Assembly: GCA_016786705.1 (NCBI GenBank)
Contig: JAEUVV010000003.1
Span: 62,001 to 126,000 of the forward strand
Reading direction: 5' to 3'
DNA: 64,000 bases
From: Taibaiella sp.
Lineage (GTDB): Bacteria > Bacteroidota > Bacteroidia > Chitinophagales > Chitinophagaceae
Shown: one piece after another, positions 9,320 through 18,679 of the stretch
Layout of the letters: each line of letters opens with the position of its first letter
Position numbering within the stretch: position 1 is the stretch's first letter
Position numbers and translations under genes: made by a program
The notes under the pieces: generated by a model
What the model saw: only the letters and a program-made list of their open reading frames with translations
Told to the model about the DNA's origin: nothing
Database searches by the model: none

Positions 9320-9718
9320 ATGAGAAAATTCTACCAATCCACCTACTATTTCTGGATCGTATCCAAACTCCTGATCGCTGTAGGCGGCATCATAAGCTCC
9401 TTCGGCAACCTGGCAGACTTTGAGTACTTGAGGAGAGAGGAAAAATTAGCCAACTTTATTGGTGTTTTGTATTCCATATTATTAATAGCTGATGTAGTAA
9501 TGACCTTTAACGGTCAATATAGCAAGCCGGTAAAGTACACTACCGGCACAATCTCCATGATTATCGGCCTGGCACTGTTCCTGCTGATGATCTATATGAG
9601 TGTCATTAGCATTCCGCTCACCATCGCTTTTATTGGTTGGATCATACTCCTGGGCATCTTTGATTATTTAGTCGTTAAACGAAGGGTAGATGAACCTGAA
9701 GAGGAGGCTATTATTTAA
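9320..9718 (+). CDS. Small integral membrane protein, 4 TM segments
   Basis: A 132-residue protein with hydrophobic segments at about 10-28, 43-62, 74-95 and 97-116, and a short acidic C-terminus (RRVDEPEEEAII). No conserved catalytic motif is visible. It ends the plus-strand run of small genes; the oppositely oriented cdd gene ends 22 bases later. Function unknown. Confidence 0.65.
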   Translation: MRKFYQSTYYFWIVSKLLIAVGGIISSFGNLADFEYLRREEKLANFIGVLYSILLIADVVMTFNGQYSKPVKYTTGTISMIIGLALFLLMIYMSVISIPLTIAFIGWIILLGIFDYLVVKRRVDEPEEEAII

Positions 9719-9740
9719 ACACGGCATATAAAGAATGCAT

Positions 9741-10229
9741 CTATAGCATCTCGGCCCCAAACGAAAACGGCAGGAGCTGCATCGCGTGCTCAATCTTGTA
9801 AACAGGCCCGGTAGCGCTGCAGAGCAAAAGCGCTATGGGCTTATGTTGCCGCGCGATATACTCAGCGATGGTCTGACGGCAGGTACCGCAGGGCGATAAG
9901 ACGGTATGCGCCATAGCTTCCGATAAATTATCTTTTTGATAAGCAATGGCGATCATAAGTACGGTTTCCCCGGGATGTAAGACAGAAACGGCGCTCAAAG
10001 CAACTCTTTCAGCACAGAGACCGGCAGGAAAAGCCGCGTTTTCCTGGTTGCTGCCCTTAATGATTGCCCCATTTTCCAACAATACAGCCGCACCGACTTT
10101 AAATTCGGAATAGGGCGCATAAGCCAGCGTTTTTGCCGCGTCGAAGGCAGCCTGTGCCAGTTCCCTTTCAGCTGCCGGTAATTGTTCCACATCGGCTGTT
10201 ATCGTATACTCAAATTCAAATTTTGCCAT
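9741..10229 (-). CDS. cdd: Cytidine deaminase
   Basis: A 162-residue homologue of cytidine deaminase, which converts cytidine and deoxycytidine to the uridine forms in pyrimidine salvage. The zinc site motifs are present: CAERVAL near residue 71 (Cys ligand and catalytic Glu) and PCGTCRQ near 112 (two Cys ligands). The substrate-binding AYAPYSEFKVGAAVL and GSNQENAAFPAG stretches lie before them, as expected. Length is slightly above the usual 130-150. It is transcribed alone, convergent with the preceding small genes and divergent from sppA. Confidence 0.93.
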   Translation of the reverse strand: MAKFEFEYTITADVEQLPAAERELAQAAFDAAKTLAYAPYSEFKVGAAVLLENGAIIKGSNQENAAFPAGLCAERVALSAVSVLHPGETVLMIAIAYQKDNLSEAMAHTVLSPCGTCRQTIAEYIARQHKPIALLLCSATGPVYKIEHAMQLLPFSFGAEML

Positions 10230-10320
10230 AGGTCATCATGCTGGTCTACTGCAATTTAAGCATAAATCGTATACGAAAGCCAAAGCCGCTTGCTAACATT
10301 TTATTTGTAAAACTTAAGCT

Positions 10321-10328
10321 TATCTTTG
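10321..10328 (+). promoter_or_regulatory. Candidate -7 promoter element of sppA
   Basis: TATCTTTG matches the Bacteroidetes -7 consensus TAnnTTTG exactly and lies 21 bases before the sppA start. The -33 element is not clear: a TTTG stands 13 bases upstream, closer than usual. Confidence 0.45.
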
Positions 10329-10349
10329 TAGGCAATTTAAACAACAAAC

Positions 10350-12140
10350 ATGAAAGATTTTTTCAAGTATTTCTTCGCCTCTTTACTGGCGATCATTGTA
10401 TCCGGTATTTTACTGGCCATAATTTCATTTGGGATCATGGGCGCCCTGGTCAGCTCCGCTACCAGCCAGCAAATGGCCGTGATCAAAGAAAACAGTATCC
10501 TGGAAATAGACCTGTCCAGGCAAATTACCGAAATACCACAAGCGAATATACTCTCCGCGATCACCGGTGGCAGCAATGGCTCTTCCGTTGGCTTGTTTGA
10601 AGTGATCCGCTCTATAGAAGCCGCTAAGTCGGACGATAATATTAAAGGGATTTACCTTAAAGCCGCCGGTAATGCCAACGGCTGGGCGACCTCCCAACAG
10701 TTAAGAGATGCCCTCAAAGATTTTAAAAACAGCGGGAAATTCGTATTTGCCTATGCAGATGGCATTACCCAAAAAGCCTATTATATCGCTTCTGTGGCCG
10801 ACAGCATCTACATCAATCCCTTAGGTAGTGTAGAACTCAAAGGCTTAAGCACCAGCCTGATGTTTTATAAAGGACTATTGGATAAACTGGAAGTAGAACC
10901 CGAGATCTTCTATTGCGGCAAGTTCAAAAGCGCTACAGAGCCGATCAGGGCTTATAAAATGACTGATGAGAACAGGACCCAGATCAAAGCCTATCAACAA
11001 GACTTCTGGTCCGAAATCCTGGCCGCAGTAGCCGAGCATAACAAAATGGAGCCGGCAGCGATCGATTCCCTGGTAAATGGAGGTTTAATACACACCAGTG
11101 CCGACGCGGTAAAATACAAGCTGGCCGACGGCATCAAATATAAGGACGAATTTGAGGATATCCTGAAAGCAAAATTGGGACTGGATAAAAAAGACAAACT
11201 GAACTTCGCTTCCCTGTCTGACTATAAAAGCAGGCTTTCTCAAAAACCAAGCAGCAACCAGATCGCCCTGCTGATCGCGGAAGGAAATATTGTAGACGGT
11301 AAAGCCGGCGCTACCTCCGATGCCGTCATCGCCTCTGAAGATTTTATAGAAGAGATCCGCAAAGTGAACGCCGACAGTAATATTAAAGCAGTCGTAATGC
11401 GGGTCAACTCTCCGGGTGGCTCGGCTTTGGCTTCTGAAAACATCCTGCGTGAACTGGACCTGCTGCAGAAAAATAAAAAATTAGTGGTTACCATGGGCGA
11501 CTATGCCGCTTCCGGTGGCTATTACATCTCCTGTAATGCCGACAGCATCTTTGCCTTACCTAACACCATCACCGGAAGCATCGGGGTATTCGGGGTAATG
11601 ATGAACACCCAGAAAATGTTTAACAATAAGCTGGGTATCACCTTTGATACGGAAAAAACTGCGCCGCTGGCCGATATAGGCGACGGTAACAGGCCTATGA
11701 GTGAGCGCGAAAGAGCAATTATCCAAAGTGGCGTAGATACTATTTACCATATGTTTAAGTCACATGTGGCTACAGGAAGAGCAATGGATATTAATTATGT
11801 AGACAGCATAGGCCAGGGCAGGGTATGGACCGGTAAAAGGGCCTTCGACCTGAAACTGGTAGACGGCCTGGGCGGTCTTGACCGGGCTATAGCAGCAGCT
11901 GCCAGGTTGGCCGGTTTAAGCACTTATCGCGTGGTGACCTACCCCAAACCAACCTCAGATATGGAGCGTTTACTGAAATTAATGAACAGCAGCCAGGCAC
12001 AAAACGAGCTGGCAAGCAGGGCATTCTTACAAAGCGAGCTGGGTAACCCGGCCATAAATGCCTGGACCCAGTTATCCCTGATGCTGAAGCATCCGAAAAC
12101 AATATGGACTATTTTACCATTCATTCCGGAAACAAATTAA
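10350..12140 (+). CDS. sppA: Signal peptide peptidase SppA, 67K type
   Basis: A 596-residue membrane-anchored serine protease that degrades cleaved signal peptides in the cell envelope. One N-terminal membrane helix (residues about 5-35) is followed by two tandem SppA/S49 domains, the arrangement of the long (67K) form. The catalytic lysine is in the first domain (KSATEP, Lys193) and the nucleophile Ser388 is in the second (YAASGGYYISC), a spacing close to that of the E. coli enzyme. The GSIGVFG segment after the serine is also typical. It is divergent from cdd and appears to be monocistronic. Confidence 0.95.
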   Translation: MKDFFKYFFASLLAIIVSGILLAIISFGIMGALVSSATSQQMAVIKENSILEIDLSRQITEIPQANILSAITGGSNGSSVGLFEVIRSIEAAKSDDNIKGIYLKAAGNANGWATSQQLRDALKDFKNSGKFVFAYADGITQKAYYIASVADSIYINPLGSVELKGLSTSLMFYKGLLDKLEVEPEIFYCGKFKSATEPIRAYKMTDENRTQIKAYQQDFWSEILAAVAEHNKMEPAAIDSLVNGGLIHTSADAVKYKLADGIKYKDEFEDILKAKLGLDKKDKLNFASLSDYKSRLSQKPSSNQIALLIAEGNIVDGKAGATSDAVIASEDFIEEIRKVNADSNIKAVVMRVNSPGGSALASENILRELDLLQKNKKLVVTMGDYAASGGYYISCNADSIFALPNTITGSIGVFGVMMNTQKMFNNKLGITFDTEKTAPLADIGDGNRPMSERERAIIQSGVDTIYHMFKSHVATGRAMDINYVDSIGQGRVWTGKRAFDLKLVDGLGGLDRAIAAAARLAGLSTYRVVTYPKPTSDMERLLKLMNSSQAQNELASRAFLQSELGNPAINAWTQLSLMLKHPKTIWTILPFIPETN

Positions 12141-12197
12141 TAGCATTGAAATTCCAAAAAGCCCGGTAAAATATGCTTAGGTCTCAATCATATATCC

Positions 12198-12205
12198 TAT
12201 ATTTG
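12198..12205 (+). promoter_or_regulatory. Candidate -7 promoter element of the E2 gene
   Basis: TATATTTG fits TAnnTTTG and stands 40 bases before the E2 start codon. A weak TTA at 12177-12179 is the only -33 candidate. Confidence 0.45.
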
Positions 12206-12245
12206 GGGCTTGTTATTGAAACACAAAAACTACTAAAGAAATATT

Positions 12246-13874
12246 ATGGCTGAAATCGTTCGTATGCCCTTGTTGAGCGACACAATGAAAGAAGGTGTTA
12301 TCGCAGCTTGGCATAAAAAAGTTGGCGACAAAGTACAATCAGATGATGTAATTGCAGAAGTAGAAACCGATAAAGCAACGATGGAAGTAATGCCTTACGT
12401 TGACGGTGTACTGCTTTATGTAAGCGATAAAAAAGGGATCCCGGTAAACGGGATTATGGCAATAATCGGTAAAGAAGGAGAAGATATTTCAGCTTTATTA
12501 AAAGAAGAAGGAAATGCCGCTCCCGCGCCGGCTGCGGAACAAAAAACAGCTACAGAGGCTCCTAAGGAAGCACCTGCTGCTGCATCAGCGCCAAAAGCAA
12601 GCGCCGCTAAACCGGACGAATCATTAGCTACCGTTATCCAGATGCCTTTATTGAGCGATACCATGAAAGAGGGTAAGATCGCTTCCTGGCTGAAAAATGT
12701 CGGGGACAAAGTAGCTTCAGATGACGTACTGGCAGAAGTGGAAACGGATAAAGCGACGATGGAAGTAATGCCTTATGTAGATGGTACGGTACTTTACATC
12801 AGCGATAAAAACGCTATTCCTGTAAATGGCATTATGGCTATAGTAGGTAAAGAAGGTACCGATATACAACCTTACCTGGATTATTATGGCAATCCTGGTG
12901 GCATGACCGCGGATGCGGAAGCAACAAAAACGGAAACACCTGCAGCTAAAGCGGAAGCAACTCCGGCCCAGGAAACTGAAAATAACAATACAGACGGTGG
13001 CAGAGTGAAAATATCTCCGTTAGCCCGTAAAATGGCTAAAGATAAAGGGATCAATATTAATGAAGTGAAAGGTACCGGTGATGGCGGAAGAATTGTAAAA
13101 TCTGATATTGAAAACTTTGTACCTGCAGCTAAATCTGCTGGCAGTGCAAGCACCGCTAAAGCTGCGGTAAGTGCCGCAAACGGCGTATGGCAAGAATCCC
13201 ATACCGATACCGACCTTTCTCAAATGAGAAGAGTGATCGCGCAACGTTTGGGTGAAAGTAAATTCTCAGCACCGCATTTCTACCTGACCATTTCTGTGAA
13301 AATGGATAAGGCGATCGATGCCCGCACAGAGATGAATAAATTATCTGAGTTCAAGATATCTTTCAATGATCTGGTGATCAAAGCATCCGCTATGGCATTG
13401 CAAAAACACCCGGCCGTGAACAGTTCCTGGATGGGCGATTTCATCCGGGAAAATCATCACATCCATATCGGTTCGGCAGTAGCAGTACCGGAAGGATTGA
13501 TCGTCCCGGTGATCAAATTTGCCAACCATAAAACGCTTTCTGCGATCGCGGCGGAGTCTAAAGAGCTTACTAAAAAAGCGAAAGATAAAAAATTACAACC
13601 TGTAGAATTTACCGGCAATACATTCACAGTCTCTAACCTGGGTATGATGGATATCGACGAATTTACCGCGATCATCAACCCGCCGGATGCCTGTATCCTT
13701 GCGGTAGGTAAAATCGAGCCTACCCCTGTAGTAGAAAATAATGAAATCGTGATCAGGAATATCATGAAGCTGACTTTAAGCTGCGATCACCGCGTGGTGG
13801 ATGGCGCAGTAGGAGCGGCCTTCCTGCAAACCCTGAAAGCATACCTGGAAAACCCGGTAACCATGCTGGTTTAA
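12246..13874 (+). CDS. pdhC: Pyruvate dehydrogenase complex dihydrolipoamide acetyltransferase (E2), two lipoyl domains
   Basis: A 542-residue E2 subunit that transfers the acetyl group from lipoyl-lysine to CoA. Two lipoyl domains (about 1-78 and 127-204) each have the ETDKATMEV motif, with lipoylated Lys43 and Lys169. Ala/Pro/Glu-rich linkers join them. A peripheral subunit-binding domain follows at about 255-292 (ISPLARKMAKDKGI...GTGDGGRIVKSD). The C-terminal acyltransferase domain carries the catalytic DHRVVDGAVGA motif with His515. The E1 and E3 genes are not in this window, so the gene is separate from them. A strong terminator follows. The branched-chain or 2-oxoglutarate E2 is less likely because of the double lipoyl domain and NPPDACILAVG segment. 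Confidence 0.92.
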   Translation: MAEIVRMPLLSDTMKEGVIAAWHKKVGDKVQSDDVIAEVETDKATMEVMPYVDGVLLYVSDKKGIPVNGIMAIIGKEGEDISALLKEEGNAAPAPAAEQKTATEAPKEAPAAASAPKASAAKPDESLATVIQMPLLSDTMKEGKIASWLKNVGDKVASDDVLAEVETDKATMEVMPYVDGTVLYISDKNAIPVNGIMAIVGKEGTDIQPYLDYYGNPGGMTADAEATKTETPAAKAEATPAQETENNNTDGGRVKISPLARKMAKDKGININEVKGTGDGGRIVKSDIENFVPAAKSAGSASTAKAAVSAANGVWQESHTDTDLSQMRRVIAQRLGESKFSAPHFYLTISVKMDKAIDARTEMNKLSEFKISFNDLVIKASAMALQKHPAVNSSWMGDFIRENHHIHIGSAVAVPEGLIVPVIKFANHKTLSAIAAESKELTKKAKDKKLQPVEFTGNTFTVSNLGMMDIDEFTAIINPPDACILAVGKIEPTPVVENNEIVIRNIMKLTLSCDHRVVDGAVGAAFLQTLKAYLENPVTMLV

Positions 13875-13890
13875 TCAACATACTTTTTAT

Positions 13891-13932
13891 AAAGCAAAAG
13901 GCATTTACCTAAACGTAAATGCCTTTTGCTTT
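13891..13932 (+). terminator. Intrinsic terminator after the E2 gene
   Basis: Eighteen-base perfect arms (from AAAGCAAAAGGCATTTAC) with a 6-base loop, 17 bases after the E2 stop codon. The hairpin arm ends in TTTGCTTT rather than a long T run. Confidence 0.8.
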
Positions 13933-13935
13933 ATG

Positions 13936-13960
13936 TCACCCTGAGTCTATCGAAGGGTGA
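13936..13960. repeat. Short intergenic inverted repeat, fragment of a recurrent Bacteroidetes element
   Basis: TCACCCT (13936-13942) and AGGGTGA (13954-13960) are inverted around GAGTCTATCGA. Sequences of the CACCCTGAG...TCGAAGGGTG type recur between genes in many bacteria; this identification is from memory. Confidence 0.4.
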
Positions 13961-13982
13961 AACAGGGCAAGAATTTATATCA

Positions 13983-14021
13983 AAACAATAAACGACTTCA
14001 AAATGAAGTCGTTTATTGTTT
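13983..14021. terminator. Bidirectional hairpin between E2 and the efflux operon
   Basis: Perfect 18-base arms (AAACAATAAACGACTTCA and its complement) with a 3-base AAA loop. It lies 19 bases beyond the end of the minus-strand efflux operon and most likely terminates that transcript; together with the preceding hairpin it separates two convergent units. Confidence 0.8.
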
Positions 14022-14040
14022 ATTTAAAAGGCTTTACTTA

Positions 14041-15465
14041 CTATTTCCAGCCACCACCCAATGCACGGTACAGTTCTATAATTGCCGTATTTTGCTGCAA
14101 CACATCACTCACACCGGCTAATTGCGCCGCCAGCAAGCTTTGTTCAGAGGTCAATACATCCGTATAATTGGTATTACTGGTATATTCCAGTAACTGCATA
14201 TTAAAATTCACCGCTTTTTCCAATGCTTCTATCTGGCGGGCGCGGGTAGTTTGCTTCTCCAGGCTGGTTTCATAAGCATATAAAGCATTACTCACTTCCT
14301 GGCCCGCAGTCAGGATGGCATCCTGGAAAATATTGAGGGCCTGCTCCTGCTGTAGCTTGCTTACCTTATAATTGGTCCGGATAGCTCCCCGGTTAAAGAT
14401 CGGCTGTGTGAGACCGCCCACCAGGTTATAAAAGATAGCAGAAGTACCGGCAAACAGGTTTTTATGCGTCAAGGCACTGATACCGATACCTCCGGAAGTC
14501 AAAGCAACTGTAGGGTAGAACTGCGCTTTAGCTACATTAGTATTCTCAAAAGCCCTGCGATAACCCATTTCCGCGGCCATCACATCCGGACGGTTTTGCA
14601 ATAATTGTACGGGTACACCTGTAGTTAAAGGTGTCTCTATCTTGTAATCGTTAAGAGAAGAACGGTCAATGGCATGCCCCGGTTGCGCGATCATCGTGCT
14701 GATGCTGTTTTCCAGCTCCCGGATGCTCCTTTTCAGATCAGGTACAGACACCTGCGCAGCATAAAGATTGGCCTCTGCCTGTACTACTGCAGCCCCGGTC
14801 AGGATCGCTGAAGCTTTTAAAGCTTTAATGGTATTCAGCGATTTCTCTCTTAGCACCACTGTCTGGTTAGTGATTTCCAATTGCTGGTCTAATGCCATTA
14901 AAGTATAATAAGCATTCGCTATACTTGATACCAAAGCTGTTTGCACTGCCTTTTTCGAAGCCGCGGTCTGGTACCAGGAAGCCTGTGCCCCGCGCTTGGC
15001 GCTGGCCAGCTTGCCCCATACATCCAGTTCCCAGTTGGTAGCAAAGCCCATTTGTACTGTAGTCGTGTTCAGGCGGATGCTTACATTCGCCGGGAAGTTC
15101 AATGCCTCCGCCGAAGCATGGTTATAAGTAACCTGTGGTGCAAAACTGAGCGTAGGGTAGAAAGCGAGTTTACTTTGTTTATAAATCGCTTCTGCCTGCG
15201 CGATCTGTAAGATCGTGTTCCTGAAGTCGTAGTTATTCGCTAAAGCCGCTTCTATAAGTCGTTGCAGCTTCGGGTCTTTAAATACTTCTTTCCAGCTTAA
15301 TTGCGCGATTGAATTGGTGTCGGTAGCAGACATATCCCGGTAAAGGCTGTCCTGTATATTTTGAGTAACCGGAGGCTGCTCATATTTTCTGGTAATACCA
15401 CAGGAAGCCAGGAGTAGCGGTAGGGCTAATACACCTATAATTTTATATGATTGATTTAATCTCAT
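14041..15465 (-). CDS. RND efflux outer membrane channel, TolC/OprM (NodT) family lipoprotein
   Basis: A 474-residue outer membrane factor that forms the exit duct of a tripartite efflux pump. The signal peptide ends in the lipobox LLASC (Cys22), so the N-terminus is lipidated, as in OprM. Two TolC-type repeats follow, with long helical regions and conserved features such as the ANLYAAQVSVPDLKR and LLQNRPDVMAAE segments and a PQVTYNHASAEALN barrel part. It is the last gene of a regulator-adaptor-pump-channel operon; 21 bases separate it from the pump gene. Confidence 0.93.
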   Translation of the reverse strand: MRLNQSYKIIGVLALPLLLASCGITRKYEQPPVTQNIQDSLYRDMSATDTNSIAQLSWKEVFKDPKLQRLIEAALANNYDFRNTILQIAQAEAIYKQSKLAFYPTLSFAPQVTYNHASAEALNFPANVSIRLNTTTVQMGFATNWELDVWGKLASAKRGAQASWYQTAASKKAVQTALVSSIANAYYTLMALDQQLEITNQTVVLREKSLNTIKALKASAILTGAAVVQAEANLYAAQVSVPDLKRSIRELENSISTMIAQPGHAIDRSSLNDYKIETPLTTGVPVQLLQNRPDVMAAEMGYRRAFENTNVAKAQFYPTVALTSGGIGISALTHKNLFAGTSAIFYNLVGGLTQPIFNRGAIRTNYKVSKLQQEQALNIFQDAILTAGQEVSNALYAYETSLEKQTTRARQIEALEKAVNFNMQLLEYTSNTNYTDVLTSEQSLLAAQLAGVSDVLQQNTAIIELYRALGGGWK

Positions 15466-15486
15466 TGTTGATAAAGCTTTTACAGG

Positions 15487-18400
15487 CTATAAATTATTCT
15501 CAGGAGGTAACGCATCGTAGGCCTGGTCCTTATTCTGGCGCTTCACCGTGATCTTTTCCTGGAAGTATTGGAAGATCACGAATAAAACAGGAATAACAAA
15601 AACACCCAATAGGGTACCTATCAGCATCCCGCCGATCGCACCAATACCGATTGAGGAGTTACCGATCGCACCGGCGCCTTTAGATACACTTAATGGTAAC
15701 AGGCCCAGGATGAAGGCAAACGAGGTCATCAGGATCGGGCGCAGACGGGCGGTAGCCCCGGATATCGCGGCCTCTACAAGGCCCATGCCCTGTTTTCTTC
15801 TTTCTACCGCGTATTCCACGATCAGGATCGCGTTCTTAGCCAGCAACCCGATCAGCATGATCAGCGTGATCTGTAAATAAATGTTATTACTTACATCAAA
15901 TAAATTGGCAAAAATGAAGGTACCCGCAAGTCCCATTGGTAAGGATAGTAGTACTGCAAACGGCAGCATATAGCTTTCGTATTGAGCCGCGAGTAAGAAG
16001 TATACAAAGATCAGACACAATGCAAAGATATAAACGGTCTGCCCGCCACTGCTTTGCTCCTCGCGGGTCATACCGGAGTATTCATAGCCGAAACCGACCG
16101 GTAAGGTTTCTTTAGCTACTTCTTCCACCGCGCGCAGGGCATCCCCGGAACTATAACCCGGGTTAGGCGATCCATTGATATTGATCGAAGTAAACAGGTT
16201 AAACCGGTTGATCGTTTGCGGGCCAAATACTTTCTCCATAGTAATATACTGGGATACCGGCGCCATCATACCGGCTTTATTGCGTACCATTACATTGTTC
16301 AGGCTGGCCAGATCGGCTCTAAACTCAGGCTCTGCCTGGTACATCACCCGGTATTGCTTACCGAATTTATTAAAGTTGGAAGCATACACCCCACCATAGT
16401 AACCCTGCATTGTAGACATGATATCATTCACGCTGATCCCTGCCTTCTTCGCCGCGGCCACATCAATATCCATCCGGTATTGCGGGAAAGTAGGGCTGAA
16501 AGAAGTCTGTGCGAACTGGATCTCCGGCCTTTGGTTCAGCCTGGCCAGGAATTCACTATTTACGGCGCTTAGCCTTTCGAGGCCGGCACCTAACTGGTCC
16601 TGTAGCTGGAACTCAAAACCACCACTCATACCAAAACCCTGGATTGTAGGCGGGGCAAAGAATACCACTTTGGCATCTTTAATATTGGCGGTGCGGGCAA
16701 ATAATTGCTTGATCAGCATCTGGGCGCTGCTGTTTTTACCCGGGCGCTGGTCCCAGGGCTTCAGCCTGATGATCACCATACCGAAGTTACTACCCGAACC
16801 ACTGATCATACTACGGCCGGAAATACGCAATACACGCTCTATCTCTGGCATGCCTTCCAGAGAAGCCTGTATCTGCTTCAATACCGATTCGGTACGCTCT
16901 ACAGAACTACCCTCCGGTAAACGAACATCTGTAGTGATAGAACCCATATCCTCGTTCGGTACAAATGCTTTCGGTGTCGTATTCATCAGGTAGGCAAACA
17001 AGCCGGTAAACAATAAAATACCCAGTATAGCCAGCCATTTCTTATTGATAAAGAAACCTACCGCTTTTTTGTATTTATTGGTCGTCGCGTCAAAAGCCGT
17101 ATTAAATGCACCGTAAAAACGTTGCAGGATGTTTTTCTTTTCCCCTTCATGATGGTCATGAGGTTTCAGGATAATCGCGCACAAAGCCGGGCTAAGCGTT
17201 AAGGCATTCACCGCGGATAAGATAATGGATACCGCCAGGGTTAAACCAAATTGTTTATAGAATACCCCTGCAGATCCCTGGATAAAGCTAACCGGGATAA
17301 ATACCGCCGACATTACCAGGGTGATGCTGATGATGGCGCTGCTGATCTCGCTCATCGCGCTGATGGAAGCTCTCCTCGGGTTACGTTCCCCGCCTTCCAT
17401 TTTTGCATGCACCGCCTCCACTACTACGATGGCATCATCCACCACGATACCTACGGCCAGTACTAAGGCGAACAGGGTTAACAAGTTAATGGTAAAACCA
17501 AACAACTGCAGGAAAAAGAAGGTACCTACAATCGCTACCGGTACCGAAATCGCCGGGATCAGGGTAGAACGCCAGTCCTGCAGGAATACGAATACCACGA
17601 TAAATACCAGGATGAACGCTTCGATCAAAGTATGGATCACTTTGGAAATAGAAGCATCCAGGAAGTCATTGGCATTGGTGATGGTAAAATAACTTACCCC
17701 TTCCGGGAAGTTTTTTGAAGCCTTCTCCAAAACGGCTAAAGACCCATTAATAACGTCCTGGGCATTAGAACCGGAAGTCTGGGAAATGGCAACACCAGAG
17801 CTCGGGAAGCCATCCGTATAAGAAGATCCGTTATAAGCCTGGGTACCCAGTTCAATACGGGCAATATCTTTCAGGCGCAGGATTTGCCCGTCATCCGTAG
17901 ATTTAACTACGATATCACTAAACTCCTGCTCATCCTGCAAGCGACCTTTATATTTTAAGGTATACTGGAAAGACTGGTCTGCATTCTCTCCCAACTGGCC
18001 CGGTGCCGCCTCGATATTCTGCTCGGCCAGTACCGCGTTGATGTCTGAAGGAACAAGGCCATAGCTGGCCATTACATCCGGTTTCAGCCAGATACGCATA
18101 GAGTAATCCTTAGAGCCGAATACCATCGCTTCACCTACACCGTTTACCCTTTTGATCTGCGGGAGGATGTTGATATTAAGGTAGTTTTGCAAAAAGGACT
18201 GGTCATAAGCCGGGTTTTTACTGGTCAGGGCAAAGATCATCACATTACTGCTCTGGCGCTTTGCCGTGGTTACACCGGCACGGGTAACCTCCTGTGGCAA
18301 CAAGCTGGTAGCACGGGCCACACGGTTTTGCACATTTACCGCAGCCAGGTCGGGATTGGTACCCAGTTTGAAATAAATATTAATATTCGCCGTACCGTCG

Positions 18401-18651
18401 TTACCGGCAGTAGAGGTCATGTAGGTCATGTCCTCCACACCATTGATCTGCTCTTCCAGCGGGATGACCACACTGTTCAGCACCACCTCGGCACTGGCAC
18501 CCTGGTAACTGGCCTGTACACTTACGGTCGGTGGCGCGATCTCCGGGTATTGGGATACGGGTAGGGTAATGAGGCCCAGGATGCCCAGTATCACTATGAT
18601 AATTGAAATCACTGTAGACAATACAGGACGTTCAATAAATTTTTTAAACAT
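15487..18651 (-). CDS. RND multidrug efflux transporter, HAE1 (AcrB/MexB) family
   Basis: A 1054-residue inner membrane proton/drug antiporter. It starts FKKFIERPVLSTVISIIIVILG, the usual first helix, and has the duplicated 6+6 helix plan with two large periplasmic loops. The proton relay residues are visible: paired aspartates in GIVVDDAIVVVEAV (TM4) and a lysine in LLAKNAILIVEYAVE (TM10). The length and the QYPEIAPPTV motif match the hydrophobe/amphiphile efflux-1 group rather than heavy-metal pumps. It sits between its adaptor (28 bases upstream) and its outer membrane channel. Drugs, dyes, detergents or bile salts are possible substrates. Confidence 0.96.
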   Translation of the reverse strand: MFKKFIERPVLSTVISIIIVILGILGLITLPVSQYPEIAPPTVSVQASYQGASAEVVLNSVVIPLEEQINGVEDMTYMTSTAGNDGTANINIYFKLGTNPDLAAVNVQNRVARATSLLPQEVTRAGVTTAKRQSSNVMIFALTSKNPAYDQSFLQNYLNINILPQIKRVNGVGEAMVFGSKDYSMRIWLKPDVMASYGLVPSDINAVLAEQNIEAAPGQLGENADQSFQYTLKYKGRLQDEQEFSDIVVKSTDDGQILRLKDIARIELGTQAYNGSSYTDGFPSSGVAISQTSGSNAQDVINGSLAVLEKASKNFPEGVSYFTITNANDFLDASISKVIHTLIEAFILVFIVVFVFLQDWRSTLIPAISVPVAIVGTFFFLQLFGFTINLLTLFALVLAVGIVVDDAIVVVEAVHAKMEGGERNPRRASISAMSEISSAIISITLVMSAVFIPVSFIQGSAGVFYKQFGLTLAVSIILSAVNALTLSPALCAIILKPHDHHEGEKKNILQRFYGAFNTAFDATTNKYKKAVGFFINKKWLAILGILLFTGLFAYLMNTTPKAFVPNEDMGSITTDVRLPEGSSVERTESVLKQIQASLEGMPEIERVLRISGRSMISGSGSNFGMVIIRLKPWDQRPGKNSSAQMLIKQLFARTANIKDAKVVFFAPPTIQGFGMSGGFEFQLQDQLGAGLERLSAVNSEFLARLNQRPEIQFAQTSFSPTFPQYRMDIDVAAAKKAGISVNDIMSTMQGYYGGVYASNFNKFGKQYRVMYQAEPEFRADLASLNNVMVRNKAGMMAPVSQYITMEKVFGPQTINRFNLFTSININGSPNPGYSSGDALRAVEEVAKETLPVGFGYEYSGMTREEQSSGGQTVYIFALCLIFVYFLLAAQYESYMLPFAVLLSLPMGLAGTFIFANLFDVSNNIYLQITLIMLIGLLAKNAILIVEYAVERRKQGMGLVEAAISGATARLRPILMTSFAFILGLLPLSVSKGAGAIGNSSIGIGAIGGMLIGTLLGVFVIPVLFVIFQYFQEKITVKRQNKDQAYDALPPENNL

Positions 18652-18679
18652 GTTCTGGAATTAAAATGATCCTATAATC

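Noticed and set aside
16418..16993. Long plus-strand reading frames opposite the RND pump gene
   Set aside because: They run inside a well-supported minus-strand gene and encode low-complexity text without motifs.
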